Assembly (NCBI RefSeq): GCF_001514285.1
Contig: NZ_KQ949036.1
Coordinates: 184,881-248,880, forward strand
DNA length: 64,000 nt
Source of the DNA: Streptomyces sp. DSM 15324
GTDB lineage: Bacteria; Actinomycetota; Actinomycetes; Streptomycetales; Streptomycetaceae
Reading direction: 5' to 3'
The translations under genes were made by a program, and so were the position numbers. The notes beneath the pieces were generated by a model. The model saw nothing but the letters and a program-made list of their open reading frames with translations. It was not told the DNA's origin and did no database searches. Shown here in pieces: positions 33,686 to 42,448 of this stretch; positions within the stretch are counted from its first letter, which is position 1, and each line of letters begins with the position of its first letter.

Positions 33686-35302
33686 TCACTCCGGTGCCGT
33701 CGCCTTCAGCGCCAGCCACAGCTCCATCCGTACGTCCGGGTCGTCCAGGGAACGCCCGAGGATCTCCTCGACCCGCCGCATCCGGTAGCGCAGCGTGTGC
33801 CGGTGGACGCCCAGGTCGGCCGCTGCCGCGTCCCACTGCCCGTGCCGGGACAGCCAGGCCCGCAGGGAGGCCACGAGGTCGCCGCGGCCGGTCGCGTCGT
33901 GCTCGCGCAGCGCCCGCAGCAGACCGTCCGCGAACGCCTTCACCGCGTCGTCCGCGAGCAGCGGCAGCACCGAACCCGCCGCCAGCCGCTCGTGCTCGAC
34001 GAGGACCCGGCCGCGGCGCCGGGCCACCGACAGCGCCTGTTCGGCCTGGCGGTAGGCCGCTGCCGCCGCGATGGGACCGGCGGGCGCCGACAGGCCGACG
34101 ACCGGTTCCTCGTCCGCAGGTTCCCCGCCGTCGGCGCGGTGCGCCTCCAGGGCCGCCGCGTACCGGTCGACCGCCGCGACCGCGCCGCCCCCGTCGGCCG
34201 CGAGCACCACGAGCCGCTCGCCCTCGGGCACCACCAGCACGGCCTCGCCGGACCGGGCGGCGGCCGACTCGACCACTTCGGCCAGACCGCCGAGGGGGTC
34301 CCCGTCCGCCTCGGCCCCCGCGGGCCCGGCCGGCCCGGGTTCCGCCACGATCACCCGGAACGGGGCGTCCAGCAGCGCGCCGTACAGGTCGCCGGCGACC
34401 GCTCGGGCGTGGTCCGGTTCGCCCGCGAGGAGCATCCGCAGCACCGCCGTGCCGATGCGCTGCTCGGCCGCCTGGAGGGACCGGGAGCGTTCCGTGGTGA
34501 GGGTGAGCAGGGCGATCGCCGAGTGGACGGCGTAGCGCTCCGCCGTGCCGAGGGCGGCCGCCGTGCCGACGGCGAGCGCGGCGCGCGGGCGGCGGCCGGT
34601 GCCCAGGGTGTGCAGCTCGACCCGGTCGGTGTTCTCGGCGCCCTCGCCGCCGTCGGCCGGACCGGCCCCGCCGACCACCGCGGAGGCGGGCGCCGGGCGC
34701 TCGCGCAGCCGCTCCACGTCCGCCGTGAGGCGCGCGGCCCGCCGGCCCGCCCACTCGGGGGCGGCGGCGACGACGGCGCCCGAGGCGTCGTAGAGCGCCG
34801 CCCAGCCGTCGACCTGCGCGGCGAGCGCGGTCAGCAGCCCCTCCGGGCCGTCCGTCAGCGCCTGCTTCGTCAGCTCCCGCTGCGCGGCGAACCCGGCCGT
34901 CACCGCCCGGTACTGATCGGCCGCGATGGCCGCCGACACCGCCTTGCTGATCGCGAGGAACGGGGTGCGGCGCGGCACCTCGAGCAACGGCAGGCCCTCC
35001 TCCTCGGCGGCGTCCACGAGCGCCTTGGGCACCTCGTCGTAGGTGACGCCGACCGCGAAGCCGAGCCCGACCACCCCGGCCCCGGCCAGACGCTTCACAT
35101 AGCGCCGCATGGCCTCGGGGTCCTCCGCGTCCAGCTTCACCGCGGTGATCAGCAGCAGCTCCCCGCCCTCCATGTACGGCACGGGGTCGGCCAGCTCGCT
35201 GACGTGCGCCCAGCGCACCGGCACGTCCAGACGGTCCCCGCCCGCCCGCACGGTCAGCTTCAGCGCGGAATGGTGGACGAGCGAGGCGAGCGTGGGAGGC
35301 AT
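33686..35302 (-). CDS. PucR-family transcriptional regulator
   Basis: A 538-residue PucR/CdaR-type regulator. An N-terminal PucR sensor domain (SALKLTVRAGGDRLDVPVRW, then HVSELADPVPYMEGGELLL) is followed by a long GGDEF-like middle part. The C-terminal helix-turn-helix has LRAWLSRHGQWDAAAADLGV and HRHTLRYRMRRVEEILGRSL, the signature of the family. Such proteins usually activate purine, amino-acid or GABA catabolism in response to the substrate. Its location among polyamine and GABA genes makes it the likely regulator of this region. No operator sequence is recognised. ATG 35302 has TCTGAAGGCCCC before it. Confidence 0.88.
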   Translation of the reverse strand: MPPTLASLVHHSALKLTVRAGGDRLDVPVRWAHVSELADPVPYMEGGELLLITAVKLDAEDPEAMRRYVKRLAGAGVVGLGFAVGVTYDEVPKALVDAAEEEGLPLLEVPRRTPFLAISKAVSAAIAADQYRAVTAGFAAQRELTKQALTDGPEGLLTALAAQVDGWAALYDASGAVVAAAPEWAGRRAARLTADVERLRERPAPASAVVGGAGPADGGEGAENTDRVELHTLGTGRRPRAALAVGTAAALGTAERYAVHSAIALLTLTTERSRSLQAAEQRIGTAVLRMLLAGEPDHARAVAGDLYGALLDAPFRVIVAEPGPAGPAGAEADGDPLGGLAEVVESAAARSGEAVLVVPEGERLVVLAADGGGAVAAVDRYAAALEAHRADGGEPADEEPVVGLSAPAGPIAAAAAYRQAEQALSVARRRGRVLVEHERLAAGSVLPLLADDAVKAFADGLLRALREHDATGRGDLVASLRAWLSRHGQWDAAAADLGVHRHTLRYRMRRVEEILGRSLDDPDVRMELWLALKATAPE

Positions 35303-35430
35303 GGGGCCTTCAGACGGGGAGGGACCGGGTTCGACGGAGGAGTGATCCTTGGCCGCTTCGTATGAAGGGCCTGTGCCGATTCTGCCTCACTGTACGGTCC
35401 CCCGTACGTCCCTTCAGCCCCTCAGTCGCC

Positions 35431-37776
35431 TCAGCCCCTCAGGTCGACCAGCAGCGGCGGGGTGTGCTCGCCGCCGACGCTCGTCAGGGACAGCACCGCG
35501 TGGCCCGGCGGCACCTCGTGCGCCAGCTGGGACGCCGACCAGCGCTCCCGCTCGACCTGGCGCACGGTCACCGCGTCCGTGGTCACCGCCTTGCCGGTCA
35601 CCAGCTTGCGCAGGGCGTGGATGGCCCGGGTCATCGGCTGGTCGGCGAAGACGGTGTGCCGGGCGACCTCGGTGGTCTCCACCCACTCGGTGCCCCAGGT
35701 CTGCGCGAACCGGCCGCCGTCCCAGGTGGTGATCCCGGAGAACGCCATCCGGCAGCCCACCGCCCCGTACAGCGGCCCGTGCAGCGCCTCCGGCACGTCC
35801 GCCACCGAGCGCAGGGCGAGGACCACGCCCGCGTTCTGCGAGCGCAGCCGCTGGATGCCGCGCACCGAGCCGGCCGTCACCGTGCCGGTGGCGTCGTCCA
35901 GGACGAGACAGGCGAAGTGCGCCCGCCGCCCCTCCCGTACGACGGTCCGGAACTGGGCGAGGAGCAGCCGGGTGATCAGCCGGCCCGCCTCCTCGTGGCC
36001 CCGCTCGGGCAGGTCGACGCGGACCCGCAGCGGATGGTGGGCGACCGCGCGCAGCGAGAACGCCCGGTGGCCGTCGCCCCCGTCGCCGCCGCCGAAGAAC
36101 CCGGCGAACGCGGGCCGGTTCAGCAGCGCGAGCCGGTCGGCCAGGGCGCGGCCCGGGTCACCCGGCGTCCCCGTCTGGCGGATCCGTGCCTGAAGTTCCC
36201 GGCGCATCACCTCGTCCCCGGCCACCGCCTCCCGCAGCGCGCCCAGCGCATCCGGCTCGCCCTCCAGCAGTTCGCGCAGGTCGGTGAGGGCCGGGAAGCG
36301 GCCGTGCGCGGCCCGGTAGGGGCCCAGCAGCTGGGCGAGCACGGTCGCCGCGCTCTGCCCGCCCACCGTGTCCAGGTCGCCGACCAGCGCCTCGGCGAGG
36401 ATCGCGGCCGCCTCGTCGGGGTCGTCGGACTCGGCGTAGGGGTCCAGGTCGTACACCGAGGACGGGTCGCCGATCCGGACGATCACGTCGTAGGAGGAGT
36501 CGGCGCCGAGCGGGCCGCCACCGGGGGAGGAGACCGCGACGACCGCGCAGCCGCCGGTCAGCGCCTGGAGGGCCAGGGCCTCCGTCAGCGGTTCGACCAG
36601 GGTGCGGGTCTTGCCGGAGCCGGACGGGCCGATCGCGAGCAGCGAGGTGCCCAGCACGTCCGGGCCGAGCGCGGCGCCCGCGTCGTGGTAGGCGGCCGGG
36701 GCGCGCTCGGCGGCCACCCAGCGGCCGATGCGCACCTGACCCGCGAGCAGGTCGTGGCGGGCGCCGCGGCGGGGCAGGTCACGGGCGCCGGAGGGGTGGA
36801 CCCAGGCGGCCCCGCCCTGGTGCAGCACGGTCTCCCGGAACTCCGGCAGCCCCACCGTCCACGCCCGCCGCACCCGGGCACAGTCCACGTCGTTCATCCG
36901 CCCGGCGGCCACCTCACGGGTCAGCAACTCGGCGGCCTCGACCTGCCCGGCGTCCCGCAGCTCGGGCCACTGGGCGGGGGGGCGCGCGACGGCGGGCGCG
37001 GCGGCCTTCGGGTTCCCGCGGGCGGCGAGTCGTTCCTTCAGGTACGGCCACCAGTCGCCGGCCAGCGCGAACGGCCACACCACGAGCAGCGTGATCACCG
37101 CGTACAGGGTGTCCGTGAACAGGACGGAGGCGAACAGGTCGTAGCTCCCGCTGATCAGGACGATCAGCGAGAACAGCGGGTCGACGACCGGCAGCGCGTC
37201 CCAGCCGACTCCGAAGGCGCCGGGGAACACGAAACTGAGGGCGGCCAGCGCGCACAGCAGTGCGAGCAGGGCGCGGGCGGGCTGCGGGCGCCGGCCCACG
37301 AAGTGCCGCAGCGCCTGCGGCCAGCCGCCCAGCCGGCCCATGGAGAACAGCAGGACCGCGAGGAAGACGCCGTCGTAGACCACCCGGGCCTCGGCGCCCT
37401 CGTTGGTCTTCGGCGAGGCGATCGTGCCGCCCCACCACCAGTCGCCCGGCGTGAACAGCCGCAGCAGCGTGAACTGGTACGGCAGGCTGCCGCGCCGCCA
37501 CAGCGACCACAGGACCAGCGCCACCACCAGCGGCACCAGCATCCCGATCACCGTCACCGGCGCCAGCCGCTCCACCGCCCGCTCACCCTTCGGCGGCCGG
37601 TACCCGAAGCGCCAGATGCCGGGCTTCGCGGCCGGCCGGGGCTCGTCCAGCCAGCTCCCCACGGCCGACGAGGGCGGCGGGGCCGCGGGCCGGGGCGGCA
37701 CCGCGGGCGGTCCCGCCGGGCGCGGCACAGGATTCGCATGCGTGCCGCGCGCGTCCCGCATCCCGTCGCTGTCCAT
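35431..37776 (-). CDS. VirD4/TraG-like membrane ATPase
   Basis: A 781-residue protein with a Pro-rich N-terminus, about five hydrophobic helices (residues about 80-245; for example VIGMLVPLVVALVLW and LLVVWPFALAGDWWPYL), and a cytoplasmic ATPase. Walker A is AIGPSGSGKTRT; LVLDDATG serves as Walker B. The C-terminal ATPase resembles type IV coupling proteins, but no other conjugation or secretion gene is near. ATG 37776 is preferred (GGGGGCAAGGGCG upstream); ATG 37812 is also open. This family is widespread in Streptomyces and not tied to plasmids. Role unknown. Confidence 0.7.
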   Translation of the reverse strand: MDSDGMRDARGTHANPVPRPAGPPAVPPRPAAPPPSSAVGSWLDEPRPAAKPGIWRFGYRPPKGERAVERLAPVTVIGMLVPLVVALVLWSLWRRGSLPYQFTLLRLFTPGDWWWGGTIASPKTNEGAEARVVYDGVFLAVLLFSMGRLGGWPQALRHFVGRRPQPARALLALLCALAALSFVFPGAFGVGWDALPVVDPLFSLIVLISGSYDLFASVLFTDTLYAVITLLVVWPFALAGDWWPYLKERLAARGNPKAAAPAVARPPAQWPELRDAGQVEAAELLTREVAAGRMNDVDCARVRRAWTVGLPEFRETVLHQGGAAWVHPSGARDLPRRGARHDLLAGQVRIGRWVAAERAPAAYHDAGAALGPDVLGTSLLAIGPSGSGKTRTLVEPLTEALALQALTGGCAVVAVSSPGGGPLGADSSYDVIVRIGDPSSVYDLDPYAESDDPDEAAAILAEALVGDLDTVGGQSAATVLAQLLGPYRAAHGRFPALTDLRELLEGEPDALGALREAVAGDEVMRRELQARIRQTGTPGDPGRALADRLALLNRPAFAGFFGGGDGGDGHRAFSLRAVAHHPLRVRVDLPERGHEEAGRLITRLLLAQFRTVVREGRRAHFACLVLDDATGTVTAGSVRGIQRLRSQNAGVVLALRSVADVPEALHGPLYGAVGCRMAFSGITTWDGGRFAQTWGTEWVETTEVARHTVFADQPMTRAIHALRKLVTGKAVTTDAVTVRQVERERWSASQLAHEVPPGHAVLSLTSVGGEHTPPLLVDLRG

Positions 37777-38035
37777 CGCCCTTGCCCCCTGACCAGCCGC
37801 TCCGTCCACCATCAGCGGTCAATCTAACGCCCCCGCAAGGGGAGTTCACCGCATACGGGGCCGGACCGCACGGATCGCCGCACAGCCGCCACTGTCCACG
37901 GCGGACAACCGGCCCCGCCGACAACGCCCACATGGAGCATGCCGACCCTCCGTTCCCCGCCCTAGCCTGCGAGAAAGGAAACGAAGAAGGACCGCGTCCG
38001 CGCACCGCGTGCGTGAAAACCCCCAGGAGCCCGAC

Positions 38036-39370
38036 ATGACCGCCCTTCCGCAGGAGCGCCGGATCGTCACCGCCATCCCCGGCCCGAAGTCGCAGGAGTT
38101 GCAGTCCCGCCGCCTCGCCGCGGTCGCTCAGGGCGTCGGCTCCGTGCTGCCGGTCTTCACGGCGCGCGCGGGCGGCGGCATCATCGAGGACGTCGACGGC
38201 AACCGGCTGATCGACTTCGGCTCCGGCATCGCCGTGACCAGCGTCGGGGCCTCCGCCGAGGCCGTCGTCCGCCGTGCGTCCGCGCAGCTCGCCGACTTCA
38301 CCCACACCTGTTTCATGGTGACCCCGTACGAGGGGTACGTGGAGGTCGCCGAGGCGCTGGCCGAGCTGACCCCCGGCGACCACGCCAAGAAGTCGGCCCT
38401 CTTCAACAGCGGTGCCGAGGCCGTGGAGAACGCCGTCAAGATCGCCCGTGCCTACACCAAGCGCCAGGCGGTCGTCGTCTTCGACCACGGCTACCACGGC
38501 CGCACCAACCTCACCATGGCGCTGACGGCGAAGAACATGCCGTACAAGCACGGCTTCGGCCCCTTCGCGCCCGAGGTCTACCGGGTCCCCGTCGCCTACG
38601 GCTACCGCTGGCCGACCGGCCCGGAGAACGCCGGTCCCGAGGCCGCCGCGCAGGCCATCGACCAGATCACCAAGCAGGTCGGCCCGGACAACGTGGCCGC
38701 GATCATCATCGAGCCGGTCCTCGGCGAGGGCGGCTTCATCGAGCCGGCGAAGGGCTTCCTGCCGGCGATCCGCCAGTTCGCCGCCGACAACGGCATCGTC
38801 TTCGTCGCCGACGAGATCCAGTCCGGCTTCTGCCGCACCGGCCAGTGGTTCGCCTGCGAGGACGAGGGCATCGTCCCGGACCTGATCACCACCGCCAAGG
38901 GCATCGCGGGCGGTCTGCCGCTCGCCGCCGTCACCGGCCGCGCCGAGATCATGGACGCCGCGCACGCGGGCGGCCTGGGGGGCACCTACGGCGGCAACCC
39001 GGTCGCCTGCGCGGGCGCGCTCGGCTCCATCGAGACGATGAAGGAGCTCGACCTCAACGCCCGGGCGAAGGCGATCGAGGCGACGATGAAGGCCCGGCTG
39101 TCGGCCATGGCCGAGAAGTACGAGGTCATCGGTGACATCCGGGGCCGCGGCGCGATGATCGCCATCGAGCTGGTCAAGGACCGGACCACGAAGGAGCCGA
39201 ACCCCGAGGCCACGGGCGCCCTCGCCAAGGCCTGCCACCAGGAGGGCCTGCTGGTCCTGACCTGCGGCACCTACGGCAACGTGCTGCGCTTCCTGCCGCC
39301 GCTGGTCATCGGCGAGGACCTGCTGAACGAGGGCCTCGACATCATCGAGCAGGGCCTGGCCGGGCTCTGA
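38036..39370 (+). CDS. gabT: 4-aminobutyrate aminotransferase
   Basis: A 444-residue class III, PLP-dependent aminotransferase that converts GABA plus 2-oxoglutarate to succinate semialdehyde plus glutamate. Motifs in order: NSGAEAVENAVKIAR, DHGYHGRTNLTMALT, VFVADEIQSGFCRTG, and Lys288 in TTAKGIAGG as the PLP lysine. ATG 38036 follows CAGGAGCCCGAC. It takes the GABA made by the putrescine route encoded upstream. The ALDH at 40924 could oxidise its product. Confidence 0.93.
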   Translation: MTALPQERRIVTAIPGPKSQELQSRRLAAVAQGVGSVLPVFTARAGGGIIEDVDGNRLIDFGSGIAVTSVGASAEAVVRRASAQLADFTHTCFMVTPYEGYVEVAEALAELTPGDHAKKSALFNSGAEAVENAVKIARAYTKRQAVVVFDHGYHGRTNLTMALTAKNMPYKHGFGPFAPEVYRVPVAYGYRWPTGPENAGPEAAAQAIDQITKQVGPDNVAAIIIEPVLGEGGFIEPAKGFLPAIRQFAADNGIVFVADEIQSGFCRTGQWFACEDEGIVPDLITTAKGIAGGLPLAAVTGRAEIMDAAHAGGLGGTYGGNPVACAGALGSIETMKELDLNARAKAIEATMKARLSAMAEKYEVIGDIRGRGAMIAIELVKDRTTKEPNPEATGALAKACHQEGLLVLTCGTYGNVLRFLPPLVIGEDLLNEGLDIIEQGLAGL

Positions 39371-39767
39371 CGCACAGCCGTTCCCCAGGGACGGCAGGCG
39401 GTGTGAAGAAGGTGTGCGGGGAGCATGGCGGGTCGTGCATCCGGCTGTCGTACCGCCCGTCACTGCCGTACGTTCTTCCCAGATGAGAGATACACCCGCC
39501 CGCAGGTGACTGCGGGCGGACTCCAGGCCGGGGCCTCCCCAGCTTCGACCTGGTCGTGCCCTGGCGCACACAACAGGAGCCTCAGGGCTCCGCATCTCCT
39601 CACCGATCGGACGGTCGCCCGCCCCAAACCCCCCGGGGCGGCCGGCACTCCGATCCGGACGGCCACCTCGGAACCATCCCCCCTGTTCCGGGGTGGCCGA
39701 CCTCCTTTCCGCCGGTCGCCGCAGCGTTTCGCAGCCCGCAGCAGTTCGTGCTGAGAGGCTGTACCTC
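39371..39767. other. 397-bp intergenic region with a tetraloop hairpin
   Basis: Holds no convincing gene. At 39496-39519 a perfect 10-bp stem (CCGCCCGCAG with CTGCGGGCGG) is closed by a GTGA tetraloop, a stable RNA fold that could terminate gabT or sit in the PAP2 leader. A ribosome-binding AGAGG precedes ATG 39768. No other recognised signal. Confidence 0.5.
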
Positions 39768-40802
39768 ATGGCCACCAGCCCCCACCAGGAGACCGAGGAC
39801 GGCAGCCCCACGGCACCCGCCACCGCCCCGAGACGGCCTTTCGGCCTGCGGGGCCTCCTCCTCGCCCTCCCCGCTCTGCTCCTCGCCCTGATCACCTGGC
39901 AGGTGATCGCCGACGGCCCCCTCCTCGCCCTCGACGCCCGGCTCAGCGACGCCCTGCGCCACCCGGACCGCTTCTCCGAGCTGCTGTCCGACCTGGGGAA
40001 CGTGCAGGTCGCGGTGCCCGTCCTGGTGCTGGTGGCGGTGTACGTGGCCCTGCACGGCCAGTGGGAGGGCCGGCCGCGCTGGTGGCTGCCGCCCGTGGCC
40101 GCGCTCGTCGTGCTGACGCTGGTGCCGCTGATCGTCGTTCCCCTGAAGGAGTGGACCGCGCGCCCCGGCACCCCCGCCGTGCCGCCCGCCACCGGCTACT
40201 ACCCGTCGGGACACACGGCCACGGCCGCCGTCGCCTATGGCAGCGCGGTGATGATCCTGCTGCCGTGGCTGCTGACGGCCCTGGCCCGGCGCCTGGCGGT
40301 CGCCACGGCGGCCCTGCTCGTCCTCGCCGTCTCCTACGGGTTGGTCCGGCACGGCTACCACTGGCCGCTGGACGTACTGGCGAGCTGGTGCCTGTGCACG
40401 GCACTGCTCGGCACGCTCGGACTCTTCCTCCGCACGGCAGCCCCCCACGACCGCACGGCAGTCCCGGCCCGCGCTGCCGATGCCGGGGGCGCGGCTGGTC
40501 CGGCCTGCGCTGCGGGTTCGGAGGGTCATTCCGAGGGCGCGGCTGGTCCGGCCTGCGCTGCCGGTTCCGGCAGGGCCGCCGGTCCCGAGGGGGCCGCCTG
40601 TCCCGAGGGGGCCGCCGATTCCGCCGGTTACGAGTGTGCCGCCGGTCCGGCCTGCGCCGCGGATTCCGACCGCGCCGCCCGTTCCGACCGCGTCGCCGAC
40701 CCCGCCCGTCCCGCCCGCTCTGCCAAGCCCGCCGGTGCCGTCGGGCCTGCCCGCTCCGGTAAGCCCGGCCGCTCTGTCGATCCCGACCGTGCCAAACCGT
40801 AG
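39768..40802 (+). CDS. PAP2-family membrane phosphatase with repetitive tail
   Basis: A 344-residue membrane phosphatase. Five or six hydrophobic helices carry the PAP2 motifs: KEWTARPGTPA (motif 1, K and RP), YYPSGHTAT (motif 2, PSGH) and SYGLVRHGYHWPLDV (motif 3, R and H). It would dephosphorylate a lipid phosphate such as undecaprenyl pyrophosphate or phosphatidate at the outer leaflet. Residues from about 235 on are an unusual Ala/Gly/Pro/Ser/Arg-rich tail with repeated units such as AAGPACAAGS, absent from ordinary PAP2 proteins. ATG 39768 is supported by AGAGGCTGTACCTC. Confidence 0.83.
   Translation: MATSPHQETEDGSPTAPATAPRRPFGLRGLLLALPALLLALITWQVIADGPLLALDARLSDALRHPDRFSELLSDLGNVQVAVPVLVLVAVYVALHGQWEGRPRWWLPPVAALVVLTLVPLIVVPLKEWTARPGTPAVPPATGYYPSGHTATAAVAYGSAVMILLPWLLTALARRLAVATAALLVLAVSYGLVRHGYHWPLDVLASWCLCTALLGTLGLFLRTAAPHDRTAVPARAADAGGAAGPACAAGSEGHSEGAAGPACAAGSGRAAGPEGAACPEGAADSAGYECAAGPACAADSDRAARSDRVADPARPARSAKPAGAVGPARSGKPGRSVDPDRAKP
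40487..40561 (+). repeat. Direct 27-bp repeat in the PAP2 tail
   Basis: A 27-bp segment beginning GGGCGCGGCTGGTCCGGCCT occurs identically at 40487-40513 and 40535-40561 (48 bp apart) and encodes the repeated GAAGPACAA of the tail. Weaker copies follow downstream to about 40670. Confidence 0.75.
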
Positions 40803-40923
40803 TACGCCGGCCGTCCACCCGTACGACTCGGACAAACGCTCCCGTGGCCCGGCGCGCCTACCGTGGAGGGCGCAGACCCCAGCACACAGCTCACCCCCAT
40901 GCGGAAGGGCCGGTAACGCCACT

Positions 40924-42369
40924 ATGACTGCCACCCACGCCTTCTGGCTCGCCGGCCGCCAGGCCCACGGCGAGGACAGCTTCGACGTCACCTCCCCGTG
41001 GGACGGACGGCTCGTCGCCAGGGTCGGTGTGCCGACGGACGCCCAGGTCGAGGAGGCCGTGGCCGCCGCCTACGCCGTACGCGAGGAGTACGCCGCCACC
41101 CCCGCCCACGTCCGCGCCGCCGCCCTCGACCACGTCAGCAGGCGGCTCGCCGAGCGCACCGAGGAGATCGCCCAGCTGATCTCCGCCGAGAACGGCAAGC
41201 CGATCAAGTGGGCCCGGGGCGAGGTCGGCCGGGCCGTCTCCGTGTTCCGGTTCGCGGCCGAGGAGGCCCGCCGCTTCAACAGCGGCGAGGCCCAGCGGCT
41301 CGACACCGACCTCGGCGGCCAGGGCCGGCTGGCGCTCACCCGCCGTTTCCCGAAGGGCGTCGTGCTCGGCATCGCGCCGTTCAACTTCCCGCTGAACCTG
41401 TGCGCCCACAAGGTCGCCCCGGCGATCGCGGCCGGTGCGCCGATCATCCTCAAGCCGGCCCCCGCGACCCCGCTGTCCGGCCTGGTCATCGGTGAGCTGC
41501 TGGCCGAGACGGACCTGCCGGCCGGCTCCTGGTCGATCCTGCCGGTCTCCAACGACCGCATGCCCGCCCTCGTCCAGGACGAGCGACTGCCGGTCATCTC
41601 CTTCACGGGCTCCGAGGCCGTCGGTTACGCGATCATGGACTCGGTGCCGCGCAAGCACTGCACCCTGGAGCTGGGCGGCAACGGCGCCGCGGTCGTCCTC
41701 GGCGACTACGCCTCCGACGCCGACCTGGACTGGGCCGCGACCCGGATCGCCACCTTCTCCAACTACCAGGGCGGCCAGTCCTGCATCTCGGTGCAGCGGG
41801 TCATCGCCGACGCCGCCGTCTACGACCGTCTCCTCCCGCGGATCGTCGCGGCCGTGGAGGCCCAGGTCACCGGCGACCCCTCCGACCCCACGACCGACGT
41901 CGGCCCGCTCGTGAGCGAGGACGCCGCCAAGCGGGTGGAGACCTGGGTGGACGAGGCCGTCGCCGCGGGCGCCTCCCTGCTCGCCGGCGGCAAGCGCGAC
42001 GGCGCCTCCTACGCGCCGACCGTCCTGACCGACGTACCGGCCGACACCAGGATCGCCTGCGAGGAGGTCTTCGGGCCGGTCCTCACCGTGCAGAAGGTGG
42101 ACGGCGAGGCCGCGGCCTTCGCGGCGGTCAACTCCTCCAAGTACGGCCTCCAGGCGGGCGTGTTCACCCACGACCTCCAGGCAGCCTTCCGCTCCCACCG
42201 CGCGCTGGAGGTCGGCGGCGTCGTCATCGGCGACGTCCCCTCCTACCGCGCCGACCAGATGCCCTACGGCGGCGCCAAGCAGTCCGGCGTCGGCCGTGAG
42301 GGCGTGAAGTTCGCGATGGACGACTACACCTACGAGCGCGTCCTGGTCCTGACGGGCCTCGCGCTGTAG
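40924..42369 (+). CDS. Aldehyde dehydrogenase, candidate succinate-semialdehyde enzyme
   Basis: A 481-residue NAD(P)-dependent aldehyde dehydrogenase with Cys287 (GGQSCISVQRV) as nucleophile and Glu in LELGGNGAAVVL. PFNFPLNLCAHK and FTGSEAVGYAI complete the active-site loops. It could finish GABA use by oxidising succinate semialdehyde; the gene lies one gene beyond gabT. This is inferred from position only, and other aldehydes are possible. ATG 40924 lacks a good close Shine-Dalgarno sequence. The transcript ends at a strong hairpin that also serves the convergent GH3 gene. Confidence 0.85.
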   Translation: MTATHAFWLAGRQAHGEDSFDVTSPWDGRLVARVGVPTDAQVEEAVAAAYAVREEYAATPAHVRAAALDHVSRRLAERTEEIAQLISAENGKPIKWARGEVGRAVSVFRFAAEEARRFNSGEAQRLDTDLGGQGRLALTRRFPKGVVLGIAPFNFPLNLCAHKVAPAIAAGAPIILKPAPATPLSGLVIGELLAETDLPAGSWSILPVSNDRMPALVQDERLPVISFTGSEAVGYAIMDSVPRKHCTLELGGNGAAVVLGDYASDADLDWAATRIATFSNYQGGQSCISVQRVIADAAVYDRLLPRIVAAVEAQVTGDPSDPTTDVGPLVSEDAAKRVETWVDEAVAAGASLLAGGKRDGASYAPTVLTDVPADTRIACEEVFGPVLTVQKVDGEAAAFAAVNSSKYGLQAGVFTHDLQAAFRSHRALEVGGVVIGDVPSYRADQMPYGGAKQSGVGREGVKFAMDDYTYERVLVLTGLAL

Positions 42370-42383
42370 CGGCAGTCTCCCCG

Positions 42384-42423
42384 AAGGGGTCCGGCACCGG
42401 TGCCTTCCGGTGCCGGACCCCTT
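42384..42423. terminator. Strong bidirectional terminator hairpin
   Basis: A perfect 17-bp stem (42384-42400 with 42407-42423) with a 6-nt loop, starting AAGGGGTCCGGCACCGG. It lies between the convergent aldehyde dehydrogenase (+) and GH3 (-) genes and should stop both. Confidence 0.9.
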
Positions 42424-42448
42424 CCTGCCGTCGGCCTGCTCCGGACCC

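Noticed and set aside
35431..37776. Conjugative element or type IV secretion system around the VirD4/TraG-like ATPase
   Set aside because: No relaxase, integrase, replication gene or other transfer gene nearby, and such lone ATPases are common chromosomal genes in Streptomyces.
40480..40923. Long proline-rich open frame upstream of and in frame with the aldehyde dehydrogenase at 40924
   Set aside because: It is the +1 shadow of the PAP2 repeat tail. The aldehyde dehydrogenase is full length from ATG 40924 with its usual N-terminus.
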